DNA of 64,000 bases from Sclerotiophoma versabilis (GCA_012274445.1 JAAROD010000087.1:970074-1034073); one strand, 5' to 3'; counted from the stretch's first letter, positions 43,676-55,060 are shown. Translations and numbers: made by a program. The notes: generated by a model from the letters alone, not told the origin.

Positions 43676-44533
43676 ATGGAAATCAACGATGACAATGAGA
43701 ATAAAAGCGAATATCGAATCCGGATTGGTAACGAAGTCAAATAACTCAAGGTTGCAGTGACCACCCTCAACAGGAGTACCCTATCATTTCATCTTGCCTC
43801 TGTGTCATCACTACCTTATAACGATGATAGCTCGACTCTTGCGCACATTTCTCGCGATATCGAATCCGGTGAATTGAGGACTTCGCTATCGGCACAGAAA
43901 TTAGCGAGCGTTCAAGATATATGGCACAGCATGCCGGTTGACGTAATCAACCTGGATAGAGTAGAACGCCTGACATTCACCGCATTTGAGACTGTGGTTT
44001 GCGGAACGACGGCTCCTACGACGAAGGCAGCAACCACACTTCCATTGCGGCCTAAGGTAGCCGCAAAGATCGCACGCTTTGAGTGGGAGATCCCTTCTAT
44101 TGAGCGGGAAACCTGAGTGTACCAACAGCTGCAGCAGAAAGGTCTAGCGCTTGCACCTTAATTCTTGGGTCATATCCGAGAGGGAGATCGAGTGATAGGC
44201 CTATTATTTAACAAGCTGGAAGGCAGAAGAGATGCGGACATCTGTGATCTGGAAGATTGCGAAATGGCTTTGGAAAAGTTCCACAGCCTTGGTCTTTAAC
44301 ATGATGACGCGAATCAGCACAGTTTTCTTGTTAGTAAAGATGAAGTTAAGCTTATCAATTTTGGATGTTTCCAAGTAGGTGCCACGGAATTCTTAAGACC
44401 GAAATGCAAGGTCTGCGAGCTGAGGTTGAGGAGCGTTCTGGAGGGGGTGCGGGATTTATTTCTAGCGGCGATGAAAAATCAAGTGAGTCACAAAAATAAT
44501 CATAGATTAGCTGGTATGCGATCTTCTTCTTAG
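43676..44533 (+). pseudogene. Kinase-like pseudogene with four in-frame stops
   Basis: One plus-strand frame keeps coding sense from an ATG at 43676 to 44533 but is cut by TAA (43742), TGA (44114), TAA (44159) and TAA (44297). Around 44250-44370 it carries the pattern of the fungal kinase-like family: an ALEKFHSLGL helix, then HDDANQHSFLV in place of HGDINxxNFLV, then VKLINFGCF in place of VxLIDFxxx. The stops can all arise from CAA or CGA by C-to-T change, and the Asp in the DF motif reads Asn (GAT to AAT), as RIP or plain decay would produce. The N-terminal part has no recognised domain. The gene is dead as it stands. Confidence 0.7.
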
Positions 44534-44917
44534 AGTAAACGTCTGCAAAACCATCAAGTTGTCTCAGTGACAGATTACGCCTGGTAAAGAAGAATTAGCC
44601 TAACTTTAATGGAAGGTAATTATATTTTCTAAACTACACCTAAAGTACGCGTTAGACTACCGTAGCCGTAAACATAGAACGCTAATATAAACAGCTTGCA
44701 TGAAACAACAGCTCTAAGTATAACGTCATAAGTCAATAAAAATTAGGTGTAAACATTGCATTTTACAAAAGTATTTTAGGAGAGGGAATCCTTTTGTAGA
44801 GAACTAGCGTTATGTTATAGTGGCTGCAGGCGTATGTGGCTGCATGCAGGCCATAATACAAGAAGACCTGTTCGGAGTTAGCACATAGCTGCTACGACTG
44901 AATGTTAGAGTTTCAAC

Positions 44918-46690
44918 TTACAAGACATTAGGCGTCTGTGTACAAGATTCTTGAGCAGTTGCATCGGCAACCTCGCCTACACTCGCAATCCGGACAGGAA
45001 TTGTTGCAGTCTGTACACAGTCGCATGCAGGTTCGAAGTATTTCGAAGTGATGCAGGGCACGCCATTGATGACTGTTGCAATGCTAACAGTGGCACTTAC
45101 AACCATGATCGGTACATTTGAGGTGCGAATGCAGTTGCAAGAATCTTCGAAGTATTTGGTGCTGGTGCATGGCACTCCATTGATGGTGGTCAGGTCTACA
45201 GTATTGACCTCCGGCATTGGTGTGTAGACGACAGGAACCACCGTAGTCTTTGTACAAGCGCAAGTAGGCTCGTAGTAGGATAGAGTTGTGCAAGGTGTAC
45301 CGTTGATGGTTGTTGTTCCATTGTACATCTTGGACGTCGCCTCTACTTTTGACTGCGTGTACTCCGGCCGTGAGTAAGTTGTAGAAGCTAGAGTGAAGTT
45401 TCCAGAGTATTTGACTTGAGTAGACACGTACACGGAATAGACCGTAGTCGTAGATTCGGTTAACGTGTCTGATGTGCTGAAGCTGAACGAGTTAGGTGCT
45501 GGAGTAGAATAAGATCTAGACGTTGATATTGTTGTTGTCTTCAAAGGTTTGGTCGATCTCGTGAGTCGAGTATTGGACGTGGTTCTCGATTCAGATGGCT
45601 TCGTGGACATTCTGGTACGAGGTCGGTCTGGTGAACTGGGAGTAATTGGTGTGTTGGGAATATCGGGAGTGATGGGAGTGTTTGGCGTGTCGGGCACGTT
45701 AGGCACACCGGGAATATTTGGAATATTTGGAATATTTGGAATGTCGGGAAGATTGGGAGTATTTGGTGTGTCGGGCACATTGGGATTATTTAGTGTTGAT
45801 GATGTTGAAGGTGCTTGGATTGGTATCGTGATGGAAGCCACTGGCAGAGTCGGGCTCATTTCGTCAACAGGGATTTTCAGGGTGGTTCCGTCGGGAATAG
45901 CATTTGTAATAGTATCGGGAATAGCGGTTGTAATAGTATTGGGGATAGTTGTGGATAGTTCGAGCAAAGTGGAACTAAAACCTGCCGCTGTGGTACTGGT
46001 CGTGCCTATGATACAACTCTGCTGTGGTGTGATCCGATCGTTGATCAACGAGACTGCGCCGTTCAATGCGTACAATCCACCGTTGACGTCGACATTGTCA
46101 AGAAGGGATATAGATGCTAAAGCTAAGATGTTGCCGTTAAACCTGGTTGAGGTGCCAAGTGTAGCAGAAGAGCCGACTTGGAAGAAAACGTTGCAGGCTC
46201 GAGCACCGTTAACCAGGATGACGGACGATGACGAGGCAGTAGTAAGAGTTGATCCAATTTGAAAGACGAAAAGGGACTCTGGATCGTTTTGACCGTCCAG
46301 TGTAAGTGTTCCGGTGAGACCTACAGAGGAGGCGGATGTATAAGTACCAGCAACGAGCCTCTGTCCACCAAGATTAGCCCCGACTATCTTTGAATCTGAT
46401 GCTAGAGATCCAGCAGCATTGAATGCATTCCGTGCATCCTGGCGAGCTTGGACTGCAACCTCGTTCCCGGCATGAACAGTGCCTGCTAACCCAGGCGGAA
46501 ACCCAGAAATTGAGTTTCGACCATTTGGGGACAGTGCAAGGTCACCTAACACAATAGTAGAGCCTGTGCTTGTAATAGCTGTGCTTGCAACGATGCCGAA
46601 GTCTGCTGCAGTACCAAGATTGATCTGCGCAAGAGTATGACCAATGATCCTATGAAAGACCACGAAAAACGTGATGTTGGTGAAGCGCAT
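44918..46690 (-). CDS. Secreted DUF3494 ice-binding-like protein with Pro ladder and three Cys modules
   Basis: A single-exon frame of 590 residues. Residues 1-21 are a signal peptide. Residues about 23-228 match the DUF3494 (PF11999) ice-binding-like beta-solenoid: LGTAADFGIVASTAITSTG, GDLALSPNG, ISGFPPG, an A-rich helix (VAVQARQDARNAFNAAG), LTLDGQNDPESLFVFQIGSTL, NVFFQVGSSATLGTSTRFNGNILA and NVDVNGGLYALNG. A Thr/Ser-rich linker leads to a proline ladder at 302-352, with proline every third residue. Three modules near the C-terminus (about 462-481, 503-522, 541-560) share INGxPC, an aromatic-E pair and CxC. Family members bind ice, but many fungal copies are cell-surface adhesins. Ice binding is not shown by sequence alone. 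No GPI signal is obvious. Confidence 0.88.
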   Translation of the reverse strand: MRFTNITFFVVFHRIIGHTLAQINLGTAADFGIVASTAITSTGSTIVLGDLALSPNGRNSISGFPPGLAGTVHAGNEVAVQARQDARNAFNAAGSLASDSKIVGANLGGQRLVAGTYTSASSVGLTGTLTLDGQNDPESLFVFQIGSTLTTASSSSVILVNGARACNVFFQVGSSATLGTSTRFNGNILALASISLLDNVDVNGGLYALNGAVSLINDRITPQQSCIIGTTSTTAAGFSSTLLELSTTIPNTITTAIPDTITNAIPDGTTLKIPVDEMSPTLPVASITIPIQAPSTSSTLNNPNVPDTPNTPNLPDIPNIPNIPNIPGVPNVPDTPNTPITPDIPNTPITPSSPDRPRTRMSTKPSESRTTSNTRLTRSTKPLKTTTISTSRSYSTPAPNSFSFSTSDTLTESTTTVYSVYVSTQVKYSGNFTLASTTYSRPEYTQSKVEATSKMYNGTTTINGTPCTTLSYYEPTCACTKTTVVPVVYTPMPEVNTVDLTTINGVPCTSTKYFEDSCNCIRTSNVPIMVVSATVSIATVINGVPCITSKYFEPACDCVQTATIPVRIASVGEVADATAQESCTQTPNVL

Positions 46691-48274
46691 GGCGGTACGA
46701 TCGAGAAAGATTGAAGGTAAAGCAATGAAATATATGGAATCTTATTGCTTTTATGTACGGGGAACTGAGATACTCACAACTCTGTGTTGGATCACCGGAT
46801 AGGACGATTTGCCAGGATCCATTTTCAGTGCGCAGCTCAATGGTTGGCATGACGCGTAAACCAGAACAGACCTCGGAGAATCTCATAGCCTTAGCTCAAT
46901 TATTCAGTTTCGCCGCTGATGCTGCAGAAGTTTGCTTCCAACATCCAGTGGTATCTGGCTTTGAAATAAACTAGGCTTTGGGGTCAACTACATCATTCAG
47001 TGCAATTGGCCACCAACTAGCCATCCCGACTTCGTCGTAGGCTATCAACAGGTTCTAAGCGGACATCAAGGAGCCACGAAGGAGGAGTAATGTTTGTGGC
47101 CGCGCGTCATGGATCTGGCAGCGCTTCGAGTTTCGAACTGTAACGCTTCTAGATGGATGAGTACGCCCCAGACCTAACAGATATAAGCAATGTGATAGAT
47201 GACAAAGAGTAAAAGGCTTAGTACGTTGGTCGGAATTAAGATAACCCGTGAACTAGTGACCAGGACAAAGAAACCGAATAAGGCTAAGAAAGCGAACCAA
47301 CCCAGTCGGGCTGATTGATCCACAATAAAGGTCTAGATTTCAATCATCACTTCGGATAAAGAATGAGTCGTCATCAATGAAAATGGCTTTGCGAATGCAG
47401 ATTTGCTATGTCTGTGTTACATCGCATTGCAAGCGAAGGCCGTGATAGTCCTTACAAAGCACGAGTACAAACATGTCCACATGCGCTTCTGTTGCGCACA
47501 CCCCCAATAACCCATAATTTTTCAACATTGTTTTTACAAGTATTTAGTCACGGCTTCTATTGCAGTGCTTTGTGTGGTAGAAACTTATAGTCTAGGCTTG
47601 TATCAAGACTAAAACCTCCTCTGCAGTTTCTGAAATAATCGCAATTTGAACATCAAATAAAATTCTACCTGCTGACGGCTACTTTTGAGGTTGTGGACAC
47701 AACATGACGGTTTCACTGGCAAGCACAAACGACCTCGCTCTGGCACTGAGTGACCAAGAGAAATATGCAGACGTGAAGTTTTCAAGAAGAGAGCGTCTTG
47801 CAACCTTGGCAAACTTTCGCAATCTAGCTCAAGTAGAAATGTATCAGGTGAGGTGCAACAAGGCTATATTTCTCTAAAATCAGGTGCGCACTAGTAAGTC
47901 GGCCACTCTTGGACTCAATGACACAATCACTCAAGCGTAGTTTGGCTATTATATTTCGGTCCAGTAGGCACAAGATGTAAGCTCAGGGGCACACTGTGAT
48001 CAGAAAGGCCGGAGAGCACGTCCTTCTCCAGCACCTGCATGGCTCGGTCCATGCGGGCGGCTGCAAACCTGTTGGCGACTGGAAGCAAAGAACATGCACC
48101 GCTCTAGGCAACGACTGTCGCCTTATACCACTAAAGTTAGACTACAAGCAACTCTGTATGGAATTTTCTGTAAGTTTGAGCCACAGCTAGACCTCCTAGC
48201 GATGCCGATCGTTGCGGCATTATAAGCTACAGTACTAAGACTTTAGTTTGTTCGCTTACCGGCCACCCCACCAG
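46691..48274. other. Intergenic, no supported gene
   Basis: A 57-codon plus-strand frame from an ATG at 47704 has coding-like composition (LSDQEKYADVKFSRRERLAT) and ends near a GTGAGG donor-like site, so it may be a stranded exon. No family was recognised. Other frames are shadows. Confidence 0.4.
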
Positions 48275-48626
48275 TACTCTTTTACTTTAAGAGGGTACAA
48301 TTCTTTCCCCTTCCATACAATATCTCTAAAAGCAAAAATATCGGCAATTAATTAGATAAACTCAGTGTCTGTTATGAATAATATATAAGTTATACTCTAG
48401 GTATTAAGTTATATACTACTAAAGTTTTAAAAGTAAGATCTATTAGTAAAAGCTCTACTTTAAGGGGTATACATACCTTAGCACTCTGTTCCTCTACTAT
48501 CTTAAAAGGAAAAAGGATATTATTTAGACAGATTCAGATTTATATATATAGCTTTAGGAATTTTCATTAAATGTATATTCTACTAAGTAGGGAAGAAGGT
48601 AACTACTTTAAAGTAAGAGGGTCTTA
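48275..48626. mobile_element. MITE-like AT-rich element with imperfect terminal inverted repeats
   Basis: A block of about 350 bases is much richer in A+T than its flanks. Its left end reads TACTCTTTTACTTTAAGAGG, and the inverse complement of the right end reads TAAGACCCTCTTACTTTAAA, so a core of about 14 bases (TCTTTTACTTTAA) is shared in inverted order. It has no coding capacity. A clear target duplication was not found, so this remains a proposal. Confidence 0.4.
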
Positions 48627-50145
48627 ATAAGGCGAAGCAGTTGCGAACAGACTTTTGGCGTCTGACCGTATCAGGCCTTCACAGCCTTCTGTTTTACTCT
48701 AGCGTGGCTTACCCCGTTTCTCCTTTATGAGGCTTAGCGAAGTCCCATGCATATCTCTTATTGCACCGTGGCTTTTATCGTTTACTCTATCTAGTCTCTG
48801 ATGCTTCTGCAAGTCGTCTTGTGATTTCACAACGATACATAGCGCGATTTAACCCGCTGAGTCACCATACGTTCAGTCCTATTTCGGAACACGGCGTTTC
48901 TCTCGATCGTACAGTGCACAATACTTGTACCTGCCTAAGTTTTGCCGAAGTTCGACTTGGCTGTACACCCCACAATAACCGCTCACCATTTCAGCGCATT
49001 GCGCGCCCCACGAATATGGCGCGGAGGCCACCGGTGACCTTCATAGTGGGTAACCTTTGACATGATGCTTCTAGCATTGCGCGCATGAACGCAGGACCTA
49101 TACTCACAAAGGCAAAGCATAGCGGACATGAGTGATCCTTTGGTTCCAAGAATATGAACACATTCTTGAGCCACTCCATATAGATGCCCTCATTGTCGCA
49201 CCCATTCGCTCCATGGCTTGACCTGAACGCAACTGACCGCTATTGATTCATTACCGACGAAATGATCCTCGACCGTTTCTGCGCACCATGAGCACCTATC
49301 ATCACCAATAGTCTCTTTCCCAGAGTGGCAAACATTGCTCTAGGCGAGACTAGCGTCGCAACGAGGTCGTGATTGAGGAAGTTTCGGGTACTGGGCATCT
49401 CAGACAACGAAACTCTTGCTAAAGTACGCTATCGTAGCCTTGAATGCAACCGACTGCATTATCGGGTATGACTGTGCAGGTAAGGTGTACGCGGTGGGCA
49501 AGGGTGCAGTCAGGCTCTGGAAAGTCTGGAACAGGGTGAGTGACGCCGTTCACCGAAGATTGTATTAAAATTAATGCGCGTTCGCTGAAAATCTGGGAAC
49601 TGACGGCGGTCTTGCCGGAACAACCCCCTGAGATATTGTATAACGCTGCTGCAACTACCTATCACGAACCGGCTATCACTGCAGTGTTGGCACTGTGCGG
49701 TCTTCTTGGCTTCCCTAATATCGAAACGCTGCTGAAGCCAGGTCGCAAGGATGCCACAAAAGCAAGAACAATTTTTTCAACGCTATCTGGTGATCTATCC
49801 AGGTATTTTTTTCGTAACAATACACAGGGTTGGCCAGTATGCCCTGGGAAACAATCGATACCCTGCATTGTTAGCACTAAGGGCTGGCAAGAGCCTCGGG
49901 TGAACCTACATAGGAGAGATGGACGTTGAAGCTTACCAGTTGTTAGTGGTCGTAGTTGATTCCATTGAACAACTTCTTCAATTAGATTTGGCAGTCAGGC
50001 ACTTGCTTGACTATAGTATGAGATCTTTGGTGTGTGGAAAAGCTACAGGATGCTGATATAAAGTGACTAGTGCTAAGTAATATCTGTAGTTCTAGCATTA
50101 TGAGCTCGTCCCGCGCATCTAGTACTATCCTCTAAGCATGGAGAT
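48627..50145. other. Intergenic; one possible gene fragment at 49540-49929
   Basis: The plus-strand frame at 49540-49929 (129 codons) has coding-like codon use and composition (for example LLKPGRKDATKARTIFSTLSGDLSRYFFRNN) but no ATG-led exon structure and no known domain. It may be a relic of a larger gene. The rest shows nothing supported. Confidence 0.35.
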
Positions 50146-50907
50146 CTACCATGGCAATGTGGTACCATCGTAGTTTTGGAAAGTCCCTCCAATCTCCCTT
50201 GTAGCGGAGTCGAGGGTCTTTAAAATACCAGTAACACTGACATCAATAGTGATGGCACCCATGACCACAGCTGCTTCGCTTGAGCTTATCATGCTCGAAG
50301 CCATGTCCGTCAAAACCAAGCCAGGATGAGTCACGTATGCTGTCACCCAGGTCTCCTCGAAGTGGAGTCGCCGTATCAACCAGTTCAACGCTGCCTTACT
50401 AGCGCCGTAGGGGCTGAACACGGGTGCAAATGCGGCAAATCCTTCTTGAGCTCCCATGCTGCCGACAGCAGTTGAAATTGCCAGGAAGATGGGATTACCG
50501 CTCTTGCTCGCTTGAAGGAGTGGTTTTACGGCTTGGAAAAGAAGCACAGGGCCGATTGAGTTTGTGTTGAAATGATCGCGAAGATTTTCACTTGAAGTCT
50601 CGGCGACCGATGTGCCTGATTGAGCAATACCTGCGTTGGCAATAACGATGTCGAGGGATGTTATGCCGTGCTCCGAACCAAGCTGCGATACTGCTTCTTT
50701 CGCGTCCGTTTCAGACTTTGAGTCGAGCTTTACAATTAAAAGCTTGGAGCTAGTCGCTGCGGGTAGGCTGCTCAGGGCGCATGCCGATACGGTCGTGTCT
50801 CGAACACCAGCGATGACGATCGTGTTAGGCCTTTGCAGAAGCTTTGCGGTGAGACCCTTTCCAATGCCACGGTTGGCTCCGGTGATGAGGTAGGTGGTGG
50901 AAGGCAT
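50146..50907 (-). CDS. Short-chain dehydrogenase/reductase (NorA / ketoreductase-like)
   Basis: A single-exon frame of 253 residues, the usual length of classical SDRs. TGANRGIG is at residues 9-16, with R36 near the end of strand 2, which would favour NADP(H). NAG is at 91-93, and the catalytic set S145, Y167 and K171 (YGASK) is complete. The layout resembles fungal norsolorinic-acid reductase/ketoreductase-like SDRs such as AflE-type and the sniffer/carbonyl-reductase group. The substrate is unknown. No biosynthetic core gene is nearby. A TTG microsatellite lies just upstream of the start. Confidence 0.88.
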   Translation of the reverse strand: MPSTTYLITGANRGIGKGLTAKLLQRPNTIVIAGVRDTTVSACALSSLPAATSSKLLIVKLDSKSETDAKEAVSQLGSEHGITSLDIVIANAGIAQSGTSVAETSSENLRDHFNTNSIGPVLLFQAVKPLLQASKSGNPIFLAISTAVGSMGAQEGFAAFAPVFSPYGASKAALNWLIRRLHFEETWVTAYVTHPGLVLTDMASSMISSSEAAVVMGAITIDVSVTGILKTLDSATREIGGTFQNYDGTTLPW

Positions 50908-52009
50908 GTTTCTAATTGTTTCTGTTGTTGTTGTTGTTGTGGCCGGACCTTTCGACGTGAAGGGGCTAAGGTGTCTGCTGTACTTTTAAGTGAAAACGAG
51001 TTGCACTGCAGTTTCCCTAGACATTATGCCTTCCATTTTATAGCGTTTGAAGCTTTTGCTTGTATCCACTATGTCGGACCTTCTCTCTTTCCAAGGGTGC
51101 ATGAGCGGGTTTAGTCCGAATGCTTATGGATGGACCTAGCCGGACCTGCATTATACATCGTCAAGGATTGATGATTTTGACCTTTAGTTCTACGCTGAGC
51201 TTTTCAATTTTGGTCTGCCCAACTGTGTTTTTCTCATCTTGTTCATTGAAGCAGTTTACTAATTAACAATTGCTTCGTAAGGCATGCCTTACGTTGCGCC
51301 ACGGCTAGCCGGGCTTTTGTCTAAAGAAGGTCTAGCGTGGTCATTTCGTCCGTTGTCCGTTGTCCGTCCTCATCGAACCGCATGCTCTCGTATAACGAGG
51401 CTGAGGTTGTTGCAAAATTGTTGCGATGCACGCCCTCGGTCTATCTATTTCCAAAGCCGTCGCACTATTATTCCTATGCAAATCTAGTCGGTACCTACGG
51501 TGATTCACCCACGTCATCCAGAAGAATTATGTAGTCCCAGCATCTTCATCATGCCATCTACTGAGCTTCTCGACGTGTGCGCCTAAGATTCTCACAAATC
51601 TATCAGAACATTCGAAACACTTTGTTCCAACATATCGCCTCCGGTTGTACTAAACGTCAAGTCGTGGAGGCGGCTCTTGGCTGTGCATTTGTGCATACAA
51701 TCGTCCATCACACGCTAAATGTGATTACTGAACGAGGCCCATAGCGAGAAGAACCAAGGATCCGTTTCATGTCCACCAGCCTGGTTTAGCTCACTTCGCG
51801 TTCATTCGATTGGTTCGTTGCGGATCAGTAAATATCTAGAATTGCTATGACGAAAGCCAGTTGTGGACGGATCCCGTCTCGGTCTTGGCAATTGGGCAGA
51901 AACAGCGATATATAGCCACGTGTCGACAAAAGTTGACGGTTGTGCATTGTTCTCTTGCAGTCTTGTGGACATTCCCCACATTTTCCCCGCGCGAATCACA
52001 ACACCAGGG
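50908..52009. other. Intergenic, no supported gene
   Basis: This holds the promoter of the minus-strand SDR and the upstream side of the broken SDR. Short frames only, with no domain recognised. Confidence 0.45.
50922..50942. repeat. (TTG)n microsatellite near SDR start
   Basis: Six TTG triplets within TTTCTGTTG...TGTGG, 15-35 bases upstream of the SDR ATG on the minus strand ((CAA)n in the leader). Confidence 0.8.
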
Positions 52010-53183
52010 ATGATCCACAAACTGTCTGAACTGCAACAGTCTTCAGTTTTGATCACAGGGCAAGTTTACCTTCAGCCTGATTGCCCTGAAAAAGACGTTT
52101 GTTCTGATGAATCTGTGATTTAGATGTTCGGCAGGCGGTGCGGGTCACGCATTGGCACTAGGAGTTTCCTTCAAAGGGCATGCAGGTTTTTGCTACCGCG
52201 CGATCAATCGAAGCCTTGAAAGATCTCGCGGAAAAGGGTATGAAACTTTTCACTCTTGATTTAACGAGTAAGGCTAGTATAGTGGCACTCAAAGCCAAAA
52301 TTGGAACCCGAACTGGGGGCAAGTTAAACATGCTGTTCGATAACGCTGGCTCGAGTAAGTTCTGATCATCCAGGGATCGCCACAACACATGCTGATGTCT
52401 CTAGTGTATGAAGCACTAGCCATTGAGGCCGATTCTCGCCGTGTTCGTGCCATGTTCGACACAAACGTCTTTGGTGTCTTCGATATGATATCAGCTTTCA
52501 CCCCTCTCCTTTTCGCTGCGGTAGCGGAATCCTTTCACCCCCCGATCATTGTCAACATAGCTTCAGTACTTGCCCGAGTACCATATCCGTTCTCATCTGC
52601 TTACAACGCCTCGAAAGCCGCGGTGGCCGCTTATTCCGATATCCTCCGACTTGAACTAGCACCGCTGGGAATAAAGGTTGTAACGCTCTCAACAGGCATC
52701 TCAAGTCCTAACATGATCCAGTTTGATTCCAATAGCCTCTTTGGCGATGCAGAGGCTGGTGTCAAGCATAGGAGTAAGGCACGCCAACAGTCCGGAATGA
52801 AAGCTGATCGATTTGCGAAACAAGTAGTGGAGAGCTTGCTCATCCACAAAGGCTATCTCAGCAAGGGGGAATACATTTGGAAGCAACCCCTAGTAAGAAA
52901 AAACTGGACAATTTTTAATGACATAACCTACACCACCAAATGTTGGTTTCCTAGCACCTACTATACAAAATATCCGCAGAGGGCTGGAAATACTTTGCCA
53001 GGCTGTTGGCGTCCCCTTCTGAGTTTGGGCTGGTCATGGATATCACTGGATTCTATTCCCGGATATGCACGAGGTAGCAGAACGCTACCAAGTACAATCC
53101 ACTTTACAATACCTGCCCCCCCCCCCCCCCTGTCTTCTTTTAGCTTACTGTTTGCTCCACTATTTCTTGGCATTTTCGAATAG
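52010..53183 (+). pseudogene. Ayr1-like SDR with a one-base frameshift, probably inactive
   Basis: Exons at 52010-52059, 52124-52354 and 52405-53183 are inferred. The first intron has a GC donor (GCAAGT) and rebuilds VLITGCSAGGAGHALA. The second (GTAAGT/CTAG) rebuilds NAGSSMYEALAIEADSRRVRAMFDTNVFG. Between the glycine loop and MQVFATARSIEAL the frame shifts by one base at about 52179 (an extra C before ATG), so a single protein cannot be read. Downstream features are intact: a YNASK catalytic motif and LRLELAPLGIKVVTLSTG. The C-terminus past about 52880 no longer resembles the family. The relatives are 1-acyl-dihydroxyacetone-phosphate reductases of lipid synthesis. It lies against the RIP block. 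Confidence 0.75.
53116..53130. repeat. Poly-C tract of 15
   Basis: Fifteen consecutive C bases near the end of the broken SDR frame. It is a typical place for length errors, in the genome or in the assembly. Confidence 0.85.
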
Positions 53184-53861
53184 CAGTTTAGGGCCAGATG
53201 GCCCTACTGTTGACTTTATCTTGCTGTCTATATGTAGACTTGACATCTACTATAAAACTGAAAAACAGCGCGGTCTTTTCTCATCTGGCGGAGAACTGCT
53301 GCTAGACCTAGGGGCCTAGCCCTATGCAATCACTACGAATACCGCCTCCCCTGGTAGAGCTGCAACTCATAAACCCAGGGCGATAGCGCGTCCGCAGTAC
53401 CCCTCGGGAGGTCATAAAGGACGTTAATTAATTCAATCAGTCAATCATACTATACAAAATAGCATTGCACAACAGCTACAGGCAATAAAATAAACTGAAA
53501 TTGATTTTTCAGGCTATTACGAAGCTATACAGTCCTACTATAAGCAATTCTTATTATATAATAGCGTTACTACAGTCTAGTTTTAACCTTAAATTTAGGG
53601 TATTAAATAGCTTGCCTATAGTAATAGGGTATCTTATTAATCTGCTATTATACTATTTCTTACTATACCTACTTCGACTTATATTATAGAGCTGCCTTAA
53701 GCTCTAGAATAGCGTTAATGTTATAACGTACCTTACAGGCGAGCGGTGCACACGGGCAAGCGGCGCGCTTTTGCTAAGACTACACTAAAACACTACTTCT
53801 CTACCAATGCCTTAACAACAGCGCCAGCTAGACGTGTTAAAAGAAGCTTAGATACAACTTG
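53184..53861. other. Edge of the AT-rich RIP block
   Basis: Base composition falls here from ordinary to strongly AT-rich. CpA and TpG are still present at 53.2-53.8 kb and vanish further right. No gene is supported; a frame at 53501-53689 is AT-rich noise. Confidence 0.6.
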
Positions 53862-55060
53862 CAGTTTAAGCTCTTAGAATTAACCTTAAGCTCTCTATAA
53901 AACGCGCTGTAGCTATCTATAACATCTCTAAAACTACACTATGCAAACAACGCGCTAGATAACCTTTACGCGCTAATACTATAGCTAACTTATAGAACCT
54001 AACTAATACTAAGAAGTAAGTAATTATTAAGCATATACTTAAGCTAGTTGCGTAAGGATTTCCCCCTTAGCTTATAGCTGTAGCTAATATAGCTAATTCT
54101 CTACGCGCTAAGCGCAGTCTAGGCTATATTAGCCTAAACTAGCCTAGTATGTTTATTAAGCGCTAACTAGAGCTTATAATAAAGTTTAATTAAAAGTATA
54201 ACTATAAGAGAGCCCTTTATAAGAATTCTAAGGTAATTTAGAGCTAGTTTAGCCTAGTAGCTAATATTAAAGCTAAGTATAGTATTTAGAATAATAATAC
54301 CTATAACTTTAATAAGGCTAGCTTTATAATAGGTATTATATTAATAGAAGTAGTTATTATAGCTTTAAAGTAATAAGAATAGCTAAAGGTAGTTTAGCTA
54401 GGTAATAGAGAGTAGATAATAGTTATATAGAGCGTTAATGCTAAAGGTTAGGCTATTCTACTCTTTATTATCTTTAAGGTATACTACTACCTCTCTTTCT
54501 AGTATAAAGAAAGAGACCTGCTATAGAATTAGAAAATTAGAGTTTCTAATAATAGCTAGACTACTAATAAGCTTAGTTTAGACTAGCTAAAGTACTTTAA
54601 TACGTATATAAAGAAGCGTACTATTAGTAATTACTATCTACTAGTTATTAATAGCTATAAGAGCTATAACTTACTTATATTCTAGTAATACTATAAGAAT
54701 AATAAGATTATTACTACCTATATACCTTCTTACTTATTACACCTTCTATAGCCTCTTAATATAGGTTGTTTTACCTCTTTAAAGAAGGTGTATAGGTACT
54801 AAGCTAAAAACCTTATCTATAACTAGATTAACTATATTATAAAGGTTAAGTTTCTACTATACTTTATAGTAGCCTTTAAGGCTTTATTTACTTCTAGTAA
54901 TATCTAAAGAGAGTTCTAAGAGGCTAGACTAGTTCTATTTAACCTAGAATAGGTTATATTAACTCTTAATATAAAGCTGCGTACTCTATTACTATAACTT
55001 CTTATTAATAATATACTCTAGTAGTTATAGACTATTATAATTCTAATAAACTATAGCTAA
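53862..55060 (+). mobile_element. RIP-degraded pogo-type DDE transposase, copy A
   Basis: Six-frame reading shows one plus-strand register with transposase sense interrupted only by TAG/TAA at places where CAG, CAA or TGG are expected. Recognisable DDE_1/pogo parts are the VNA.GK start of the catalytic domain near 54430, a motif at about 54651-54680 reading LVINSYKSYN where active elements have LVxDGHxSH, a YIPSY.LHLLQPL-type segment at about 54720-54760, and FTSLKKVYRYQAK near 54775-54810. The second catalytic Asp reads Asn (GAT to AAT), so the copy is dead. It aligns with copy B about 8.8 kb downstream over at least 1.1 kb. Confidence 0.8.

Noticed and set aside
45549..46262. 237-codon plus-strand frame with VFGVSGTLG-like repeats
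   Set aside because: It is the complement of the proline-ladder codons of the ice-binding-like gene, whose minus frame has a signal peptide and a known domain.
53501..53689. 62-codon ORF in AT-rich DNA
   Set aside because: It consists of Leu/Ile/Tyr from AT-rich codons, with no start context, in RIP-degraded DNA.
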